In this document: positions 25,397 through 34,291 of the stretch, one piece after another
How positions within the stretch are numbered: position 1 is the stretch's first letter
Layout of the letters: every line of letters begins with the position of its first letter
Assembly: GCA_965222935.1 (NCBI GenBank)
Contig: CBDCVA010000001.1
Coordinates: 688,751-752,750, forward strand
From: CBDCVA01 sp965222935 [NCBI: Candidatus Latescibacterota bacterium]
GTDB lineage: Bacteria; Latescibacterota; CBDCVA01
DNA: 64,000 nucleotides
Direction of reading: 5' to 3'
Notes under the pieces: model-generated
The model's input: the letters and a program-made list of their open reading frames with translations, nothing else
What the model was told of the DNA's origin: nothing
The model's database searches: none
Made by a program: the position numbers and the translations under genes

Positions 25397-26926
25397 TTGT
25401 GGAGCCTGATCGGCGGATGCGCTAACGGTCTTGCGTTTCCGGCAATGACTGTCCTAACGGCACAAGGTCTGGGCGGCGAGGCCTTTGGCGCCTTCGTCAT
25501 CATCATCCAGGTAGTGGTTTTCGCGCAGATCGCGGTGGTCTTCACACTTGACACCGCGCTATTGCGCTACGTACCCGAATTCCGTCAGGTGGGGGATGCA
25601 CGCGGCCTACGCCGCCTGGCGATGCGCGTGGGTGGACTGCAGACGGCGCTCTTCGGTTTGGTGGGCGGAGCGCTGTGGGCATCGTGGGATCGACTCAATG
25701 CTTTCTATGATGTCGAACTGACTGGCGTATGGGTCACAGCCCTGGTGCTCCTGGGCGCAATGGCAGCGAGGGACACGATGGCCGCGATGCTGACCGCATT
25801 CTACGAGACGCGGGTCCTGGCCGTAGCGTCGACGGTGGGAGGTCTGGCGGGACTGGCTGCGCTGGGTTGGCTGGTATGGGGCACTGATGCTGGCGTCGAC
25901 GGTGCGCTCGGGGCCTTTGCCGTTCGTGCGCTGGTCTCGACGCTCATCATGGCATGGGCGTTTGGACGGCTGTGGCGTGAGTTCTGCCGGGAGGGTCCGA
26001 GCAACACAACAGTGAACCGGGAGGTTAGTGTCCCCATGAGCCGCCTGCTTCGCTTCTCCGGTCTGTACTTCCTTGATTGGCTTCTGGGAATGATCGTCTG
26101 GCGTCAGTCGGAGACGCTCGTCCTGGGTCGGTACGCCGCGAAGACAACGGTCGGAGCCTACAGTCTGGGCTACGAACTGCCCCAGCGCTTCGTGGAATTC
26201 CTCCCCAACGTCTTCGCGAGCGTAGCTAACGTGTTCGCCACCGACCGCTTTCTTGTGAACCCCGAGGCGTTGGGACGCTCGTTGCGACGGTACACGGAAA
26301 TTCTCTATTTCATCGTGGCGCCGCTGGCCCTGGCCGGCGCGGCCGTAGCTATACCCGTCGTGGCGCTTTTCCTCGAGCCGGCCATGTCAGCGGCGGGCCC
26401 GCTGGCGGCGACTTTTTTTGTGGTTCAGTCGTTGATGTACCTGCTGACGCCCTATAGATTCGCCGTGCGCATCGAAGAGAAGCTGTGGGTGAGCGTAAAA
26501 CTGAACCTGATCGTGGCCGCGGTGAACATTGGGTGGGACTTCTTGCTGATCCCCGCCTACGGCGTCACGGGTGCCGTAGCCGCCGTGGTTCTGGCACAGC
26601 TTTTTACCATCGGTCTTCGGGTTTGGGTGTACCGCAGGCTCTTTCCGTACATTGAGGTGCCCTGGGGCTATATCGCGCGCTGCTATCTGGCCGCGATGCC
26701 GTGGCTCGGCTGGCTGGGCGTGTGGTGGGCGAGCAATGGGTCACCCTTGGGGATGGTGCTGGCGGCTGCGCCCCTAGGAGTGCTGTGGGTCCTTGCCGTG
26801 CGAGGGCTGGGCCTCGTGACGCCCGAGCTCACCCTGGCTGTTCAGCAGTCGCCCTACGGTGAGGTGCTCCCGGTCCGGTGGGCGCTTCGACTGCTGAAAG
26901 CGGGGCCTTCGGCGAGAGAAACATGA
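25397..26926 (+). CDS. Polysaccharide flippase, Wzx/MATE-like
   Basis: Polytopic membrane protein of about 509 residues with 12-14 hydrophobic segments, fitting the PST/MVF flippases that turn lipid-linked sugar units across the inner membrane. Early LWSLIGGCANGLAFPAMTVL and LGGEAFGAFVIIIQ, and later the pattern RYAAKTTVGAYSLGYELPQR and AVNIGWDFLLIPAYGVTGA, are typical. The start is uncertain: the first start-like codon is TTG 25397, but the frame is open upstream to about 25322 without an ATG or GTG, so an unusual start may be used. The end overlaps the next gene as ATGA. Confidence 0.83.
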   Translation: MWSLIGGCANGLAFPAMTVLTAQGLGGEAFGAFVIIIQVVVFAQIAVVFTLDTALLRYVPEFRQVGDARGLRRLAMRVGGLQTALFGLVGGALWASWDRLNAFYDVELTGVWVTALVLLGAMAARDTMAAMLTAFYETRVLAVASTVGGLAGLAALGWLVWGTDAGVDGALGAFAVRALVSTLIMAWAFGRLWREFCREGPSNTTVNREVSVPMSRLLRFSGLYFLDWLLGMIVWRQSETLVLGRYAAKTTVGAYSLGYELPQRFVEFLPNVFASVANVFATDRFLVNPEALGRSLRRYTEILYFIVAPLALAGAAVAIPVVALFLEPAMSAAGPLAATFFVVQSLMYLLTPYRFAVRIEEKLWVSVKLNLIVAAVNIGWDFLLIPAYGVTGAVAAVVLAQLFTIGLRVWVYRRLFPYIEVPWGYIARCYLAAMPWLGWLGVWWASNGSPLGMVLAAAPLGVLWVLAVRGLGLVTPELTLAVQQSPYGEVLPVRWALRLLKAGPSARET

Positions 26927-28218
26927 GTGGCGGCGCCTCGACTACCTTAGAGCGAAGTTTTGCCGAGCGGTCTAGTCACCGGCCTGTCGTCGCCGTGCTC
27001 TTCGACGCACTGCGACACGACTGGCTCAGCCCCGAGCGAACGCCCGAGCTCTGGTCGCTGGCGGAACTTGGCCTGCGGGGCATCCTACGCGAACCGTTCG
27101 CCTTTGCAATGATGCCAGCCTATTTCGCCGGCATCTACCCTGAGACGGCGGGATTGAGCCACATCTTCTGTTATGACCCTGAGCGCTCACCCTTCCGCTG
27201 GACGCGGCGGTTGCCCGCATGGTTCGACGGTAAACCCCTCCGGCTTGGCGTTCGTGCGTTGACCAAGCAGTTTGCGAGACCGGCGGGACGGCGGGCGTAT
27301 GCGCACCCCTTCCGCATCCCTCTTCGCCGGCTTCCCCTTTTCGACGTTGCGGAGAAGCGCCTGCCCTGGGAGCCGAGCTACCTTTCAGTGCCCACGGTCT
27401 TCGACTTGCTCCGGGCTGCGGAGCTCACGTGGTTATGGATCGGCCACCCGACGGACAATCAGAGAGTCGAACCCATGCACAAAGCGCTCAGCCGGCGTCT
27501 CACGGGCGACGAGGCCCTCATCTGGCTTCACTTCGGCGAACTGGACTGGATGATGCACCGGCACGGCCCTAGAGCGCCGGAGACGCTGGCGTGTCTTGGG
27601 CGCGTGTCCGATGGAATTGCGAAGGCGATCGCGCTGGTGGAGCACCGGTGCGGGGTAGAGCCGCAGATTTTGATCTTCGGGGATCACGGTGCTGTGGCCG
27701 TCGAGCGGACCACCGATATTGCCGGGGCGCTTGCGCGGCTGTCGTGGCGTGAGGGCCGCGACTATGTGATGTTCCTTGACTCGACGGTAGCCCGTTTCTG
27801 GTTTCCCAATCCGGCGGCGCGCGAGCCGGTCGAGACCGCTCTCGAGGAGTTGAGCGGCGGGCACCGGCTTGGCGATGAAGACATCGCAAGGCTGCGCTCG
27901 CGCCACTCGAGCCGGCGCAATTGGGAAACCATCTGGATGGCTGATGCGGGGACGTTGATCTTGCCCAACTACTTTCAGGGCTCCGAGCCGGTCATCGGAA
28001 TGCATGGTTACCTTCCCGATGTGCCGGACAACCAGGCGGCCTATCTTGTCGTCGATCGCGACCGCCCCGATAGAGACATCGTGGACCCTGCGCCGCGGCA
28101 AATGGTGGATGTTTTTCCCACGCTGCTGGACCTCTTGCGATTGCCCGTGCCATCGTCGTGTGAAGGGCAGAGTCTGCTCGCGTCCAAGGTTTGGACGCAA
28201 GACGGGGCGGATCTATGA
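26923..28218 (+). CDS. Alkaline-phosphatase/sulfatase-fold hydrolase or transferase
   Basis: 431-residue protein of the alkaline phosphatase superfamily (type I phosphodiesterase, sulfatase and phosphoethanolamine-transferase clan). Metal-site signatures: FDALRHDWLSPERTPELW near the N-terminus, HFGELDWMMHRHG in the middle, FGDHGAVAVERTTDI, and MHGYLPDVPDNQAAY toward the end. It lacks a clear signal peptide or membrane segment, so it looks cytosolic, which is unusual for LPS-modifying members. ATG 26923 shares ATGA with the flippase and its end shares ATGA with the nucleotidyltransferase gene. The substrate may be a glycan precursor or nucleotide-linked compound; I cannot say which. Confidence 0.78.
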   Translation: MSGGASTTLERSFAERSSHRPVVAVLFDALRHDWLSPERTPELWSLAELGLRGILREPFAFAMMPAYFAGIYPETAGLSHIFCYDPERSPFRWTRRLPAWFDGKPLRLGVRALTKQFARPAGRRAYAHPFRIPLRRLPLFDVAEKRLPWEPSYLSVPTVFDLLRAAELTWLWIGHPTDNQRVEPMHKALSRRLTGDEALIWLHFGELDWMMHRHGPRAPETLACLGRVSDGIAKAIALVEHRCGVEPQILIFGDHGAVAVERTTDIAGALARLSWREGRDYVMFLDSTVARFWFPNPAAREPVETALEELSGGHRLGDEDIARLRSRHSSRRNWETIWMADAGTLILPNYFQGSEPVIGMHGYLPDVPDNQAAYLVVDRDRPDRDIVDPAPRQMVDVFPTLLDLLRLPVPSSCEGQSLLASKVWTQDGADL

Positions 28219-29360
28219 TGACCGGACAGGCGAAGGTGGATGCTGCACAGCTCCGGCCGCCCTTCGGCGGGGACGCTCCCATGATTGCCACCGGCGACGC
28301 TCGCGCCGAGGCGCGCATCCGCTTGGACCTAGAACACAGCGTTGAGGTGCTCCTAGAGGCTGTCTCGGGGGTGGAGGCGGTGATGCTGGCCGGCGGCTAC
28401 GCCCGCGGTGAGGGGACGGTGCGTCTAAGGGCGGAAGGGCCCATCCCAGCGAATGACTACGACCTCGTGGCGGTCGTCGGTCGGGTGCCGGGCGAGGCCC
28501 AACGGCGACGTCTCCAGGATCGGCTCGCGGCGGAGTTGGGCATGGACTTGGTGGACGTGCGCTTCGTTCGCAGCGCTCGTCTCGAGCGTCTACCCTTCAC
28601 CATGTTCTGGGCCGATCTGAGGCGCACCGGCCGCGTTTTGTGGGGAGATCCTGACATCCTGGGGCGCCTGCCCGCATATAACCTGGCCCGCCTGCCGCTC
28701 GTCGAGGGACGCAAGCTCCTGTTCAACCGGCTGATGTGCCTGATCGAGGCCTACCCAGCCGAGCCGCTCAATGACGCGGCATGGTTCCGGTCGGCGCACT
28801 GGCTCGCCAAGTGTGCGTTCGCCTGCGCCGATGCGGCGCTGATCTCTCAGGGGCTCTATCACTCAAGCTATGCCGAAAAAATCAAGAGGCTCAAGAGTAT
28901 GGGCATGCCAGAAGGAGAATCGTATTCGCTGGGGCAATGGGCTTTGGCGTGCAAACTGCACGGCGATCCCGGCTCACCGGCGGAGGCGATGACGCGCTGG
29001 TTCACTGTGCGCGCCGTGATGCGGGATGCGGTGCGAAAGCACTGTGCAAGGTTCTATCGTCGGCACTTTGAGACTTTGAGCGCTCTAGCGCGATGGTACC
29101 CTAGAGCACCGTCCACGCTGGCGCGTCGGCTTGCCGTGGCTGCACTCGAAAGAAGCCGCCGCTACGAGCGCATCGTCGCCCTCGAAGCCGCCGAACTCCA
29201 CCTCGTCGAAGCCCGGCGCAGTGCAAATGAGATAGACGCTGACGCGCTCGAGGCCGCAGCCCGAGCGCTTGCCCGAACGGATGGTCAGACCGACACAGAA
29301 CGGACGTGGGACACCTTACGTGAGCGTGCGATCCGGGCGTGGTACACGCTGAAGCATTGA
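28215..29360 (+). CDS. Nucleotidyltransferase-fold protein of unknown role
   Basis: 381 residues. Near the N-terminus VMLAGGYARGEGTVRLR followed by ANDYDLVAVVG gives the GG/S...D-x-D pattern of the polymerase-beta nucleotidyltransferase superfamily, and DLVDVRFVRS could supply the third acid. The remaining ~250 residues are helical with no motif I know (KLLFNRLMCLIEAYPAEPLN, SYSLGQWALACKLHG). Not related to CD-NTase (cGAS-like) sequences as far as I can judge. It is coupled by ATGA to the alkaline-phosphatase-fold gene, suggesting that the two act on the same substrate, for example adding and removing a nucleotide or phosphate group. Confidence 0.7.
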   Translation: MMTGQAKVDAAQLRPPFGGDAPMIATGDARAEARIRLDLEHSVEVLLEAVSGVEAVMLAGGYARGEGTVRLRAEGPIPANDYDLVAVVGRVPGEAQRRRLQDRLAAELGMDLVDVRFVRSARLERLPFTMFWADLRRTGRVLWGDPDILGRLPAYNLARLPLVEGRKLLFNRLMCLIEAYPAEPLNDAAWFRSAHWLAKCAFACADAALISQGLYHSSYAEKIKRLKSMGMPEGESYSLGQWALACKLHGDPGSPAEAMTRWFTVRAVMRDAVRKHCARFYRRHFETLSALARWYPRAPSTLARRLAVAALERSRRYERIVALEAAELHLVEARRSANEIDADALEAAARALARTDGQTDTERTWDTLRERAIRAWYTLKH

Positions 29361-29361
29361 G

Positions 29362-30279
29362 ATGAGCAAGCCCGACGTCTCGGTGGTCATTCGGACCTGG
29401 AATAGCGAGGCCACAATAGGGCGCGTCCTGGAGCGGGTGATGTCGCAGGAAACGTCTTGCCGGGTCGAAATCGTGATCGTGGATTCGGAATCGAGCGACC
29501 GCACGCTGGAGATCGCCAAACCCTTCAACCCGAAGGTTGCACACACCCCCCATCTGGGATGGATGCCGGGTCGCGCCACGAATATCGGTATCCGACTGGC
29601 TTCAGGAGATGTATGCGTGTCGCTTTCCTCCGACGCCGTACCCGTGAACGGCGCATGGCTTCAGGCTCTGGTAGGGCACTTCGACGATCCGTTGGTCGCC
29701 GGCGTCAGCTCACGCCAAGTCCCTCCGCCGGATTGCAGTCCCTTGGCGGCAGCTCACGTCGCATGCATGTTCGGACCCTATCGAACCATCTACGATCGCA
29801 CCGGCATGGACCCGGGGGAAGCAGTTCCGGCGCTCGAGCCGCACATGCGTTTCAGTCATACTAGCTCCTGCTCACGCCGCGATCTGCTCTTGGCCCGTCC
29901 TGTGTCCGAGGCGTTGATGAACAGGGAGGATAGGGAGTGGGGTAAGGCGATGCTGGAATTGGGTCACCGTCTGGTCTATGAGCCGCGTTCGCAGGTCTTT
30001 CATGCCCATGACGGCAGACTGGCCCAGAACCGGGCTCTGTTCAGACGTGTAGGCATGGATCACAGACGGATTACGGATCACAGCTTGAAATATCACCAGT
30101 GTCCAGCGATGGTTCTGCTGGGGATGCTGGGTGACTTGCGCTATTTCGAGAAACTGGGCATGGGTCCCGGTGCCAAGCTGTGGTGGGCCGCCAAGAGCGC
30201 TGTCTACTGGGGTGCCTGCACGCTCAGCCAGATTCGCGCCAGCCGCTGGCGCCAGCCCGTCGTCGAGGAACGCACGTGA
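29362..30279 (+). CDS. Family 2 glycosyltransferase
   Basis: 305-residue GT2 enzyme. VSVVIRTWNSEATIGRVLER opens the GT-A fold, with VEIVIVDSESSDRTLEIAK, GWMPGRATNIGIRLASGD and the diverged metal site SLSSDAVPVNG in place of a plain DxD. NREDREWGKAMLELGHRLVYEP fits the ED-W motif region near the active site. No membrane anchor is obvious, though WWAAKSAVYWGACTL near the end could contact the membrane. ATG 29362 directly follows the nucleotidyltransferase stop; the end overlaps the next gene (GTGA). Confidence 0.85.
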   Translation: MSKPDVSVVIRTWNSEATIGRVLERVMSQETSCRVEIVIVDSESSDRTLEIAKPFNPKVAHTPHLGWMPGRATNIGIRLASGDVCVSLSSDAVPVNGAWLQALVGHFDDPLVAGVSSRQVPPPDCSPLAAAHVACMFGPYRTIYDRTGMDPGEAVPALEPHMRFSHTSSCSRRDLLLARPVSEALMNREDREWGKAMLELGHRLVYEPRSQVFHAHDGRLAQNRALFRRVGMDHRRITDHSLKYHQCPAMVLLGMLGDLRYFEKLGMGPGAKLWWAAKSAVYWGACTLSQIRASRWRQPVVEERT

Positions 30280-32663
30280 CCGCACAGCGCGCCGGAACAA
30301 AACGTCATCCCGCCGATCGTCAGCCCACGGGCTTTCCAGCAGATTGGCTGGAGCGGCTCAGTCCGCGTCGAGCCGGAGCGGTCATCGCCGGCATCCTCTT
30401 CGTCGTCTTTTGCGCGATCTTCCGGGACATCACCCTTCTAGGCCGGGCCTTTGCACCGCCTGACATCATCAACGGGGCAGCGCCGCTTCATGACTGGGGT
30501 TGGTCGGAGATCATCGAGTACAAGCGCTTCCCTCTCTGGTGTCCGTACTTATTCAGCGGCATGCCTTCGTTCGGAAGCATGCTCTTTGCGAAGGTCTACC
30601 CAGTCTCAGCCCTCTTGCCGATGCTCCTCCCCGGTCCTCTGGAGCGTTTCTTCGACGTGCACGTACTCCACTACGTCTGGGCCGGAGCGGGGATGGCTTT
30701 GCTTTGCCGGTCGTTCGGCATGTCGCGGACCGCAGCGCTCATAGGAGCACTGGCCTATGCCCTCGCTCCGTACTTGGTCGTCCTGCCGACCGTCGGTCAT
30801 GGCGGCAAGCTCTACGCGGCTTCCCACATGCCCTGGGTGGTCTGGGCTGTGCGGCGGGCACTCCTCGATCCAAAGCCACGGAGCGTGGCCCTCGCCGCGG
30901 CCTTCACGGCCATCCAACTCTTGAGCCAGCACCCTCAGATCACGTTCTACACCTGGCTGGCCATCGCGGTGATGGTATTATTCGAGGTCGTGCGCAAGTT
31001 GCGTGCGCGGGACCCTGCAGGGGCTCGCCGGGATGTCGTATGGGTGAGCGCTTCGGCCGTCTGGGGTCTGCTTCTTGTTGCGTTCTTCGTGCTGCCGGTC
31101 AGCGAGTATGCGCACCATTCCATCCGCGGCGGTGGCGCGACAGGAGGCCTGGACTACGACTATGCCACGAGTTGGTCGCTAGCGCCGCGCGAACTGCTCA
31201 CTTTTCTCGTCCCCAGCATCTACGGCTTCGGCGGAGCCACGTACTGGGGCTCGATGCCATTCACGGATTACTCCAATTACGCCGGGCTCCTGACCTTGAC
31301 TCTAGCTCCCTTCGCTTTCGCAGCCGCCGCTCGGCATCGGGCCTGGCCCGCATTCGCGATAGCTGCTGTGGGCGTGCTGCTGGCCTTCGGCCGCCATGTC
31401 CCGGTACTCTACGATCCGATGTTTCATTATTTCCCGTATTTCAACAAGTTCCGCACCCCGGTGCTTGCACTACTCATGACCCACTTCGGGCTAGGTCTCC
31501 TGGCCGCGCTGGGCTTGGATCAGGTCATGGCTCTGGTGGCCGCGCAACCCGAGCTCAAACGACGGTACGTCCGGCGCCTGCTCATCGGCATGGGCGTGGG
31601 GCTGGCCGCCGTGGTCCTCGTAGGTATAGCTGCCCGGAACGCGCCAAGCACGACGATCGAGGGCGCCCTTGCACCGGCACTCGGGAAGGCGCGCGCGGCC
31701 ATGGCGGGGTGGGATGCGCTAAAGGCAGCAACGTTCTTAGTGGTGATCGGTGTCGTCCTGACTGCGCTGTTGCGCCGAGCGCTGCCTGTGTCTGCGGCAG
31801 GGCCGATTCTCGCCGCGATATTGCTCATTGACGTGGGCTGGGTCGATTGGACGCTGGCAACTGCCCGCCATCCCGCTGGGATCGTCCGCCAGCACCTGGC
31901 GGAGGACGACATCGTGCGCTTCCTCAAGCGGGACCCGGAGCTCTTCCGCATCTTCACGGCGAGCAGAGACGTCGGCGCGAACCGATATGTGGGCCACCGC
32001 ATCGCCAACGTGGAGGGCTATTCGCCCGCGAAGCTCCGCATCTATGAGGAACTGCGGGCCGATGGCAGTTTTGCGAACTTCGCCGTGCTGGACATGCTTA
32101 ATACCAAGTACATCGTCTCGTCTCGGTCCCTGAGCCACCCCCGCCTGAAGGAAGTCCACGCGGGCGCAGCCGGCTACGTTTACCGGAACCGCACCCACGC
32201 GCCACGGGCCTTCCTGGTGGACAGCGTAAAGGTTATCCCCCAGGCAGAGGACCGGCTGGCCGAACTGCGTTCTCCCGGGTTTGATCCACGCAGCTATGCC
32301 ATCATCGAGAGGCCGCTGGGCCTTGAGTTGGGGAACGTCAAAGGCAGCAGCGTTCGGATCACCGGATACGATACCCACCGCGTGCGTCTTGCCGCGCACA
32401 TTGCGAGCCCCTGCCTTCTTGTGCTGAGCGAGGTTTATTATCCGGCGGGATGGGAGGCGCAGGTGGACGGGGTAAAGGCCCCCATCTGGCGCGCCAACCA
32501 TGTTTTGCGCGCCCTGCCGCTTGGCCCAGGCGAGCATGAGATCGTCTTCACATTCCGCCCCGCCAGCATCAAGATCGGCGGAGTGATCAGTCTGGTGGCC
32601 TGGTTGGGGCTCCTGGCGGCAGTGCTGGTCGGGCGTCCACAGACGCGTAAGTCGGTGTCATGA
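30276..32663 (+). CDS. YfhO-like large membrane protein, possible GT-C glycosyltransferase
   Basis: 795-residue integral membrane protein. Residues ~30-560 carry about 12 hydrophobic segments (for example AGAVIAGILFVVFCAIFRDI and LLIGMGVGLAAVVLVGIAAR), and the C-terminal ~230 residues are mostly soluble with a beta-rich portion (SCLLVLSEVYYPAGWEAQVDG, GPGEHEIVFTFRPASIKIG) and a last membrane helix. This is the YfhO (PF09586) layout; YfhO is required to add GlcNAc to lipoteichoic acid in Bacillus. Here it probably transfers a polyprenyl-linked sugar outside the membrane, a fit with the DPM1-like synthases nearby. The GTG 30276 start is decided by GTGA coupling; GTG 30180 is rejected. Confidence 0.78.
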   Translation: MTAQRAGTKRHPADRQPTGFPADWLERLSPRRAGAVIAGILFVVFCAIFRDITLLGRAFAPPDIINGAAPLHDWGWSEIIEYKRFPLWCPYLFSGMPSFGSMLFAKVYPVSALLPMLLPGPLERFFDVHVLHYVWAGAGMALLCRSFGMSRTAALIGALAYALAPYLVVLPTVGHGGKLYAASHMPWVVWAVRRALLDPKPRSVALAAAFTAIQLLSQHPQITFYTWLAIAVMVLFEVVRKLRARDPAGARRDVVWVSASAVWGLLLVAFFVLPVSEYAHHSIRGGGATGGLDYDYATSWSLAPRELLTFLVPSIYGFGGATYWGSMPFTDYSNYAGLLTLTLAPFAFAAAARHRAWPAFAIAAVGVLLAFGRHVPVLYDPMFHYFPYFNKFRTPVLALLMTHFGLGLLAALGLDQVMALVAAQPELKRRYVRRLLIGMGVGLAAVVLVGIAARNAPSTTIEGALAPALGKARAAMAGWDALKAATFLVVIGVVLTALLRRALPVSAAGPILAAILLIDVGWVDWTLATARHPAGIVRQHLAEDDIVRFLKRDPELFRIFTASRDVGANRYVGHRIANVEGYSPAKLRIYEELRADGSFANFAVLDMLNTKYIVSSRSLSHPRLKEVHAGAAGYVYRNRTHAPRAFLVDSVKVIPQAEDRLAELRSPGFDPRSYAIIERPLGLELGNVKGSSVRITGYDTHRVRLAAHIASPCLLVLSEVYYPAGWEAQVDGVKAPIWRANHVLRALPLGPGEHEIVFTFRPASIKIGGVISLVAWLGLLAAVLVGRPQTRKSVS

Positions 32664-33550
32664 GCCGCCCGCGTGCCCTCGTGGTTGGAGCGACAGGGCT
32701 GTTGGGTCGAAAGGTTCTGGGAGCGTTCGATAAAACTTGGGCAGTCGCCTCCGCCACGCGCGCCGGCCTTTCGGTAGCAGGTGAATCGGCGTACATCCTC
32801 GACCTCACCCAGCGGGGGGCAGTCAAAGCGGCCCTGCAGGATGCGAAGCCAGACCTTGTGGTGAACGCTGCGGCTATGACGAACGTGGATGCCTGTGAGA
32901 CGGATCGCCGGGGGGCATGGGCCGTGAACGTCTGGGGCGTGGAAACCCTCGCCGAAGCGGCTCTGGCGGTGGGCGCACGGCTGATCCATGTCTCGACCGA
33001 CTATGTTTTCGATGGCGACGCCGGACCGTACCCTGAAGAGGCAGCCCCCCGTCCCCTGAACTGGTATGGGGCCACTAAGGCTGGGGGTGAGCGTGCGGTC
33101 CTAGCCAACAGCCAGCACATGGTGGTACGCACGATCGTGCTCTATGGTCACGCGCCCGGTGCACGGCCCAACTTCGTGAGTTGGCTTTGGCGTGAGTTGC
33201 GTGAGGGCCGGCGCGTCCGTGCTGCGACCGACCAGTGGGGGAATCCGACCTTGGCCGACGATCTGGCGGCTGCGTTACGGGGCCTGACGGAGGCGGGCGC
33301 ATCGGGCTTGGTTCATTACGGAGGGAGCAGTTTCTTGACGCGGTACGAGATGGCCCTTGCCGTCGCTGATGCGCTGGGCGCTCCAGCGGAACTGATCGCG
33401 CCGGTGACCACGTGCAAGCTGGGCCAGCGCGCCTTGCGGCCCCTACGCTCAGGCCTCGTGACGGAGCGTGCAGGAGTTGCGCTGGGGCGGGTGCCCGTGG
33501 ATTTCACCGATGGCCTGCGTACGGCGCTCGCCCACCTCGATTCGGGGTGA
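32660..33550 (+). CDS. rfbD: dTDP-4-dehydrorhamnose reductase-like SDR
   Basis: NAD(P)-dependent reductase of 296 residues. LVVGATGLLGRKVLGAF is the cofactor-binding loop, VVNAAAMTNVDACETD is the RfbD signature region, and STDYVFDGDAGPYPEEAAPRP with the YGATKAGGERAV tyrosine/lysine pair completes the active site. Family members make dTDP-rhamnose or related sugars, or act as methionine adenosyltransferase regulators. No rfbA, B or C is in the window, so the assignment to rhamnose is tentative. ATG 32660 overlaps the YfhO-like gene as ATGA. Confidence 0.82.
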   Translation: MSRPRALVVGATGLLGRKVLGAFDKTWAVASATRAGLSVAGESAYILDLTQRGAVKAALQDAKPDLVVNAAAMTNVDACETDRRGAWAVNVWGVETLAEAALAVGARLIHVSTDYVFDGDAGPYPEEAAPRPLNWYGATKAGGERAVLANSQHMVVRTIVLYGHAPGARPNFVSWLWRELREGRRVRAATDQWGNPTLADDLAAALRGLTEAGASGLVHYGGSSFLTRYEMALAVADALGAPAELIAPVTTCKLGQRALRPLRSGLVTERAGVALGRVPVDFTDGLRTALAHLDSG

Positions 33551-33561
33551 GGCTGCCTGAG

Positions 33562-34278
33562 ATGAAGGGCCTGGTCATCGTCCCCACCTACAACGAGCGG
33601 GAGAACATCGTTGCCCTCATTCGTCAAGTCCTCGCCCTCGAGTACGACCTAGAGGTCCTGGTCGTGGACGACAATTCGCCGGACGGCACAGGCGACCTGG
33701 CCGAGGCGCTAGCGCACGACGATGGGCGCATCGCCGTCTTGCACAGGGGAGAAAAGAGAGGACTGGGATCGGCGTACGTGGCGGGCTTCCAATGGGGCAT
33801 CACCCACGGACCGTACGATCTCTTGTTGGAGATGGACGCTGATTTTTCACACGACCCGAGTTATGTCCCCGCCTTACTGGAAAAGAGCCGCGACCATGAT
33901 CTGGTCGTTGGATCGCGTTACCTGCACGGCGCCAACGTCGTCAACTGGCCCTTGGGACGGCTGCTTCTCAGCTACTATGCGAACTGGTACGCGCGGTTGG
34001 TCACAGGCATGCCTGTGCGCGACACGACAAGCGGGTTCAAGTGCTTCCGGCGGCAGGCGATCGAAAGCCTCGATTTGGGTCGCGTCCACTCCGAGGGCTA
34101 CGCTTTTCAGATCGAGATGACCTACCGGATCTGGAAGCAAGGCTTTCGCATCTGTGAGGTGCCCATCGTCTTCTACGACCGCCAGCGCGGTACGTCGAAG
34201 ATGTCTTTCGCCATCGCCAAAGAGGCCGCGTGGCTCGTCTGGAAGCTGCGCGCTTTGAGCCTCTTCGGTAGGTTGTAG
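33562..34278 (+). CDS. Polyprenol-phosphate mannosyltransferase (DPM1-like)
   Basis: 238-residue soluble GT2 enzyme very close to bacterial/archaeal polyprenol monophosphomannose synthases: GLVIVPTYNERENIVALI, VVDDNSPDGTGDLAEAL, KRGLGSAYVAGFQWG, LEMDADFSHDPSYVP (metal site), VVGSRYLHGANVVNWP and DTTSGFKCFRRQAIE. It would make polyprenyl-phosphate-mannose (or another hexose) on the cytosolic face for use by GT-C enzymes such as the YfhO-like protein. ATG 33562 is chosen; the in-frame 33412 start lies within the preceding reductase gene. Confidence 0.9.
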   Translation: MKGLVIVPTYNERENIVALIRQVLALEYDLEVLVVDDNSPDGTGDLAEALAHDDGRIAVLHRGEKRGLGSAYVAGFQWGITHGPYDLLLEMDADFSHDPSYVPALLEKSRDHDLVVGSRYLHGANVVNWPLGRLLLSYYANWYARLVTGMPVRDTTSGFKCFRRQAIESLDLGRVHSEGYAFQIEMTYRIWKQGFRICEVPIVFYDRQRGTSKMSFAIAKEAAWLVWKLRALSLFGRL

Positions 34279-34291
34279 CCCGTCACCCGTC

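Noticed and set aside
28215-29360. cGAS-like (CD-NTase) cyclase that could activate the TIR effector
   Set aside because: It has a generic nucleotidyltransferase motif but none of the CD-NTase core (GSxxxGT...DxD spacing) that I can recognise, and lies 7.5 kb away within a different set of coupled genes.
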